The notes under the pieces: model-generated
The model's input: only the letters and a program-made list of their open reading frames with translations
Databases searched by the model: none
What the model was told of the DNA's origin: nothing
In this document: positions 61,601-64,000 of the stretch, in pieces
Numbering within the stretch: position 1 is the first letter of the stretch
Layout of the letters: every line of letters starts with the position of its first letter
Translations under genes and position numbers: made by a program
NCBI GenBank assembly: GCA_903813345.2
Contig: CAIIXF020000005.1
Coordinates: 7,879,375-7,943,374 of the forward strand
Direction: 5' to 3'
Length of the DNA stretch: 64,000 nucleotides
Origin: Owenia fusiformis
Lineage: Eukaryota > Annelida > Polychaeta > Sabellida > Oweniidae

Positions 61601-63313
61601 TGTTGGAGGGGCTGGCATTGGTTTATATTCCAACTGATTTCTTATAATGGAGAAGCAATGGTAATTTTAATGAGAAAACAAGAAAATTGAAATACTCATG
61701 AAAATGTGCCCATACAGAGATCCTTTTTAGATTTAGCCTTTTGAATTGTCAGCCAGCCAGGAGTCTACATGACCTGTTTATCCCCTCAGTATTAACAATT
61801 GGTCTACACTAGGGTTGACAGCATATCAATAAGTAATCAAAAATGGAAAAAAATGTGATGAATGGCGATACAAAAAGTGATTTTCAAAACTAACATGCAG
61901 AAATAATAGAATAATAAAAAAAAGTCTAGATTATATTTTGACAAAATTTGTCCTCATTGAAGAACCTACAATTGAACAAATTTTTGATTCACCTTTACAC
62001 CTATTAAGTATAATAATCATCTTAATTTAAACCCCTGGTCTTCAATTAATCTATTAGATTTCACTTAATTTGAAAAAATGACATATCTTAAGATGAATGG
62101 TGCATCTATATCAATGTTCTCCACAGGGTTTTTTCTCAAATGGGTGCAAAATATGCCAATTTTTCATGATTTTTCTCATTTTTAAGTGGGTGCAAATGAT
62201 TTTCAGGTGGGTGCAAGCCTGTTTTTAAAATCTCAGGTAGGTGCTGCATCCACTTGCTTTAATGCTTGGGAGATCACTGCATATAGACATTGTCACAAAT
62301 ATGATTAAAATATAAACATGTACTAAATCTAAATTCAAACGAATGATTATATAATATAGGAATGTTGGCTTGTTGTTTTCAGATTGTCCAATTGAATTGG
62401 TACCCTATGGCCAGAGACACCATATTTTATGCCATCAGTATTGTAGCCTTAGTCATAGTTATTCTAGATGAAAAAATATATTGGTAAGTATTGTAATGAG
62501 TTGTTTTAATTATTATAAAAAACATTATATAGTAAAGTGCCAAAAATGTAATACTAAATAATTATAATATACACTGTACCTTAGAAATCAATCAATCAAA
62601 AAAAAGAAAAAGTAACATATATTTGAAATCCATATTTAAATTGTTCTTATGCTGTTGTCATATGCCCTACTCACTGATTGGTCAATATGATATCATGTGA
62701 CAAAAGGGTACCATCGTGGATTTCAGAAACACATATTCACAAGGCTAAAATCAATGGTCCATCCTATGATTTTCAAGAATGTCAGATGAAAGATGACTTA
62801 AAAATGTTTCAGTCAAAGATTTGGAGTTAACTAAATGACAAGGTTGCTCAAATTATGTACCCAGGGGTATAAGAGCGTAAAATCTGAAGTGAACCTTAAT
62901 CAAGAAAATGGATGATTTTCTATTGGTCTTTGAGGCTGGCCTGTTACCTTAGTGTTTATACTTGGTTTCACTAGAATATCAAATCAGACAGTCGAGATAT
63001 AAAGAAGTGAACATTATTATTATCTGTTTGATAAGTAGGAGGCATTCATATTTAAATACTGTACAATTATTCCATTTGTCACTGAGTAATTTGGCCATTT
63101 TATGTCATTAAGTTGTTAGACACTTATGGTCCTAATGTCATTTCAGGTATGAAGGACTAATTCTCCTTTTGCTATATGCCTTGTATATACTGCTGATGAA
63201 ATTCAACTCAAGAATTGAAGCCTACTGCTTGCAAAAAGTGGATGGATGCTGCAATTGTACAAAATTCTCATGTACAAAATCTTCTGAGGATAAAGAAAAA
63301 ATATTGATGAATG
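34659..63313 (+). CDS. K+-dependent Na+/Ca2+ exchanger (SLC24/NCKX), 5' part, 6 exons
   Basis: Plasma-membrane or organelle antiporter exchanging Na+ for Ca2+ plus K+. Exons: 34659-34836, 41838-42044, 53550-53650, 60921-61007, 62383-62483, 63147-63313, all phases compatible; the gene continues past the window. Exon 1 gives a cleavable or anchoring hydrophobic segment ([13 protein letters not shown]) and an acidic stretch. Exon 2 has the NCKX signature [15 protein letters not shown] and [15 protein letters not shown]. Exon 3 holds the alpha-1 repeat core [20 protein letters not shown] with ion-binding Glu; exon 4 completes it ([14 protein letters not shown]). Exon 5 is [20 protein letters not shown], and exon 6 is [19 protein letters not shown], then a Cys-rich start of the cytoplasmic loop. 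The loop and alpha-2 repeat are missing here. The sequence looks closest to SLC24A3/A4, with some SLC24A5-like positions; no ortholog symbol is claimed. Introns of 7.0, 11.5 and 7.3 kb are loaded with transposons. Confidence 0.92.
34906..35186. mobile_element. CATGGGCGTAG MITE, copy 1
   Basis: Ends CATGGGCGTAGGG and GCGCTACGCCCATG, about 281 bp, in NCKX intron 1. Shares most of its length with the copy at 36806-37112, including GATTGCGTGGC and TTTTGCGTAATAGGCGCTAC. Confidence 0.85.
35430..35840 (-). pseudogene. Non-LTR retrotransposon C-terminal remnant
   Basis: Read on the - strand: first a frame with [20 protein letters not shown] (from 35839), then, after a frame shift near 35640, [13 protein letters not shown] followed by [21 protein letters not shown]. 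The second part matches the post-RT/RNase H tail common in LINE polyproteins (TGHxxLNxHL, then CxxC...H....C). Decayed, without RT domain, in NCKX intron 1. Confidence 0.7.
36806..37112. mobile_element. CATGGGCGTAG MITE, copy 2
   Basis: Same ends and body as 34906-35186, 307 bp, same orientation 1.9 kb downstream; slightly longer through a small internal insertion near 37035. Confidence 0.85.
37905..38047. mobile_element. Palindromic MITE (GTGATACAGGAAATATTCCAC)
   Basis: Arms TGTGATACAGGAAATATTCC and GGAATATTTCCTGTATCACA around about 60 bp; near-perfect over about 42 bp. In NCKX intron 1. Nearby CGTATCACATAC words (37640-37670) may be a relic of a related copy. Confidence 0.8.
38581..39005. 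mobile_element. TGCGAGTAG MITE, copy 1
   Basis: Begins TGCGAGTAGAAATAATCTTG and ends GTAACTTACTACTCGCA; short inverted termini TGCGAGTAG / CTACTCGCA. About 425 bp. Highly similar copy at 44821-45239. Confidence 0.85.
39128..40770. mobile_element. TGTCCCCACC element with 162-bp satellite
   Basis: Ends TGTCCCCACC (39128) and GGTGGGGACA (to 40770). A CCGT/CTGT tract lies at about 39168-39230. Then come about six tandem units of 160-163 bp: AAGGCAGCCATTTTGGATTT recurs at 39860, 40022, 40184, 40346, 40506 and, altered, 40669. No coding frame. In NCKX intron 1. Confidence 0.85.
41838..42044 (+). CDS. NCKX exon 2 (part of the gene at 34659)
   Basis: Acceptor ATTTTTAG and donor GGTAAGT. Encodes the N-terminal extracellular signature and TM1 ([19 protein letters not shown]). 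Listed separately because 7.0 and 11.5 kb of intron isolate it. Confidence 0.92.
44821..45239. mobile_element. TGCGAGTAG MITE, copy 2
   Basis: About 420 bp, co-linear with 38581-39005 through GCCATGTTATCTGACC and GAGCCACCTGGTGG; ends ATGCGAATAG / CTACTCGCAT. Differences are scattered substitutions and small indels. Confidence 0.85.
47305..47390. repeat. GTGAGCTATTG repeat with CTGT/CCGT tract
   Basis: TCATATGGTGAGCTATTGCA followed by CTGTCTGGCTGTCTGTCCGT, a common animal repeat layout. Similar tracts near 48630 and 63640 have different flanks. Confidence 0.6.
49257..49286. repeat. GGGCTTTC hairpin repeat, copy 2
   Basis: CATGGGCTTTCAA / TTGAAAGCCCATG with a 4-base loop (CTAA); relative of 15160-15228. 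Confidence 0.75.
51598..51960. mobile_element. Possible element with ATACCCT ends
   Basis: Starts ATACCCTTTGCATTCG (third copy of the dispersed repeat) and ends CTGCACGCAGGGTAT, giving a short imperfect inverted pair ATACCCT / AGGGTAT. More GC-rich than its surroundings. Boundaries tentative. Confidence 0.4.
53550..53650 (+). CDS. NCKX exon 3, alpha-1 repeat (part of the gene at 34659)
   Basis: Acceptor CAATTCCAG, donor CAGGTAAAC. Encodes the ion-binding core [20 protein letters not shown]. Isolated between introns of 11.5 and 7.3 kb, hence listed alone. Confidence 0.93.
53810..55200. repeat. Locally duplicated segments in NCKX intron 3
   Basis: Block B (CACATGAATCTGGCTTAAAT to GGTTTTATCATTATAG) occurs at 53810-53918 and 54045-54152. 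Block A (CATATGACGATAGGTTTGTG to CATATTATTGTGTTCT) occurs at about 53945-54035 and 55095-55190. A complex local duplication, not coding. Confidence 0.8.
54590..54897. mobile_element. AAGCTTTG-rich repeat
   Basis: Iterated AAGCTTTGTTAAGCTTT-type words and GCGCTTTAATCAA / GCGCCATTGGTGTGAACGTA near the right end. The layout (terminal word plus iterated internal derivative) recalls the element at 28506-28999; no clean left terminus seen. Confidence 0.5.
57018..57275. repeat. Pyrimidine-rich TCCTATCC microsatellite
   Basis: About 250 bp of TATCC/TTCC/CATCC words, almost free of G on this strand, inside the class II element and just before the mariner insertion. The open frame across it is low-complexity. 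Confidence 0.85.
57354..59316. mobile_element. Mariner-like element, nested, about 190-bp TIRs
   Basis: Flanked by TA (57352-57353, 59317-59318), the Tc1/mariner target duplication. Ends CCAGGTCGATCAATAAGTTC and complement; similarity continues inward about 190 bp (57354-57545 and 59125-59316) to GTTTTGGGTAGGCGGGGCAA. It contains one transposase gene. It inserted after the enclosing 55549-59922 element. Confidence 0.92.
57725..58999 (+). CDS. Mariner-family transposase, spliced, apparently intact
   Basis: Cut-and-paste transposase of the nested element. Exons 57725-58462 and 58616-58999 (TGA), 373 residues after removing a 153-bp intron with GTAAGT and TTTTTTCAG ends. Joining restores [16 protein letters not shown], the usual mariner continuity. 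N-terminal HTH region ([23 protein letters not shown] linker), WVPKDLT linker motif, first catalytic Asp in [14 protein letters not shown], second in HHDNAPSHT, third in [14 protein letters not shown] count 35 residues between the second and third Asp, one more than the classic DD34D. Unspliced RNA stops six bases into the intron and lacks the last two Asp. No frameshift or early stop is seen, so the copy may be recent or still active. Confidence 0.9.
59981..60005. repeat. GGGCTTTC hairpin repeat, copy 3
   Basis: GTGGGCTTTC-TC-TTGAAAGCCCATG, 60 bp beyond the end of the class II element; relative of 15160-15228 and 49257-49286. Confidence 0.65.
60921..61007 (+). CDS. NCKX exon 4 (part of the gene at 34659)
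   Basis: Acceptor AATTTTCAG, donor GCTGTAAGT, 29 codons in phase 0: [20 protein letters not shown], the second half of the alpha-1 repeat. Confidence 0.92.
61401..61590. mobile_element. MITE-like inverted repeat in NCKX intron 4
   Basis: GGATATTCCTTGCAAGCCCA (left) and TGGTCTTGCAAGGAATATCC (right), complementary over about 24 bp, about 190 bp in all. Confidence 0.65.
62383..62483 (+). CDS. NCKX exon 5 (part of the gene at 34659)
   Basis: Acceptor GTTTTCAG, donor TGGTAAGT, phase 2 end. Encodes [20 protein letters not shown], a transmembrane pair boundary, ending LDEKIYW. Confidence 0.9.
63147..63313 (+). CDS. NCKX exon 6 (part of the gene at 34659)
   Basis: Acceptor CATTTCAG, donor GGTAAGT. 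Encodes [20 protein letters not shown], then the loop start with [19 protein letters not shown]. The CCxC..C cluster is not a usual NCKX feature that I know of. Confidence 0.9.
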
Positions 63314-63619
63314 GTAAGTCCAGCATCCACATAAGTGTCATGGCAATGTCAACTACTTTGGTGACGGTTTGTCATGCTTACTATGCCATATCTTTGGTGA
63401 GTTTATAACTTACAGTTGTTAGGAATATCTATATCCCATATAACAGTACATCTCCATTTGTTTCAATCTCAGACACAGTGTTTTATCATGGACTATGAAA
63501 TGCTGTTGTTTTTTATTTTATCTGAAAATCCTAATTATCATCTCTGTTTCAAAATATTGAAGCTTGGGAGAAGCCATTATGAGATACGTTCATTTTTATG
63601 CGATAACATAATTTGGAAA

Positions 63620-63720
63620 GGCATTTTTGGGGATCGACCAGGCGTCCGTCCGTCCGTTGGTCCGTCCATCTGTCCATCTGTCTGTCCGTCCGTCCGTCAA
63701 CATTGGCCACACAAATTAAA
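63620..63720. repeat. CCGT/CTGT tract repeat in NCKX intron 6
   Basis: GGCGTCCGTCCGTCCGTTGG and CTGTCTGTCCGTCCGTCCGT followed by AACATTGGCC. It probably begins a dispersed element that runs to the end of the window; its far end is not seen. Confidence 0.6.
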
Positions 63721-64000
63721 ACTGCTTTTCGGATTGAGTCATATCCACATTCATTTTATGCATATCCATAATGCCTATTTGACCTATCATTGCCATTTCT
63801 CAAGTTCGCCCAGTTTCCGAGAAATTGCGGATTTTGATGTCAAAAAGTCAAATTGATTTTTGGATGTAAATTTTGGTCAGCTTAATCACAAAAGACCTTA
63901 CTGAGCTCTGAATAAGTAAAATTTTCAAGGTCAAAGGTCATCAAACTAGGTCACACAACTTTGCTATCTAAGTTTCTCAAAGTTCGAGACTACAAATCCA

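Overview
The window is nuclear DNA of an animal. It is AT-rich, genes are split by GT-AG introns, intergenic and intronic DNA is full of short inverted-repeat transposons, and the gene families are metazoan. The repeat style (CCGT-rich tracts, G-rich MITEs, foldback elements) fits a marine invertebrate, possibly a deuterostome; that placement is inference. All host genes found lie on the + strand.

Layout: (1) 109-2600, the 3' six exons of an aldose 1-epimerase (galactose mutarotase, GALM) whose 5' end is outside the window. (2) 3524-9400 and 16903-24510, two tandem, complete, multi-exon Golgi 2-O-sulfotransferase genes of the UST/HS2ST family. They share five intron positions and phases, so they are a local duplication. 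(3) 26961-30440, a BTB-BACK-Kelch gene closest to KLHL10, with an acidic C-terminal tail and a stop-free 105-bp intron. (4) 34659 to beyond 63313, the 5' part of a K+-dependent Na+/Ca2+ exchanger gene (SLC24/NCKX), spread over about 29 kb with large introns.

Mobile DNA fills much of the rest. The most striking item is in NCKX intron 3: a 4.37-kb class II element (55549-59922) with about 250-bp terminal inverted repeats, a 6-bp target duplication and nine copies of a 13-bp word. A mariner-like transposon (57354-59316) is nested in it. Its transposase is intact only if a 153-bp GT-AG intron is removed. Other items are foldback elements (6601-7078, 10872-11598), at least ten MITE-like elements, satellite-bearing elements (12087-13574, 39128-40770), a minisatellite starting at a splice donor (22988-23592), and decayed LINE pieces.

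The host genes do not form an obvious pathway. GALM is cytosolic sugar metabolism, the sulfotransferases act on glycosaminoglycans in the Golgi, the KLHL10-like protein would be a CUL3 substrate adaptor, and NCKX is a membrane Ca2+ exporter. Exon limits were set by hand from splice consensus, phase and family similarity; no search was run.
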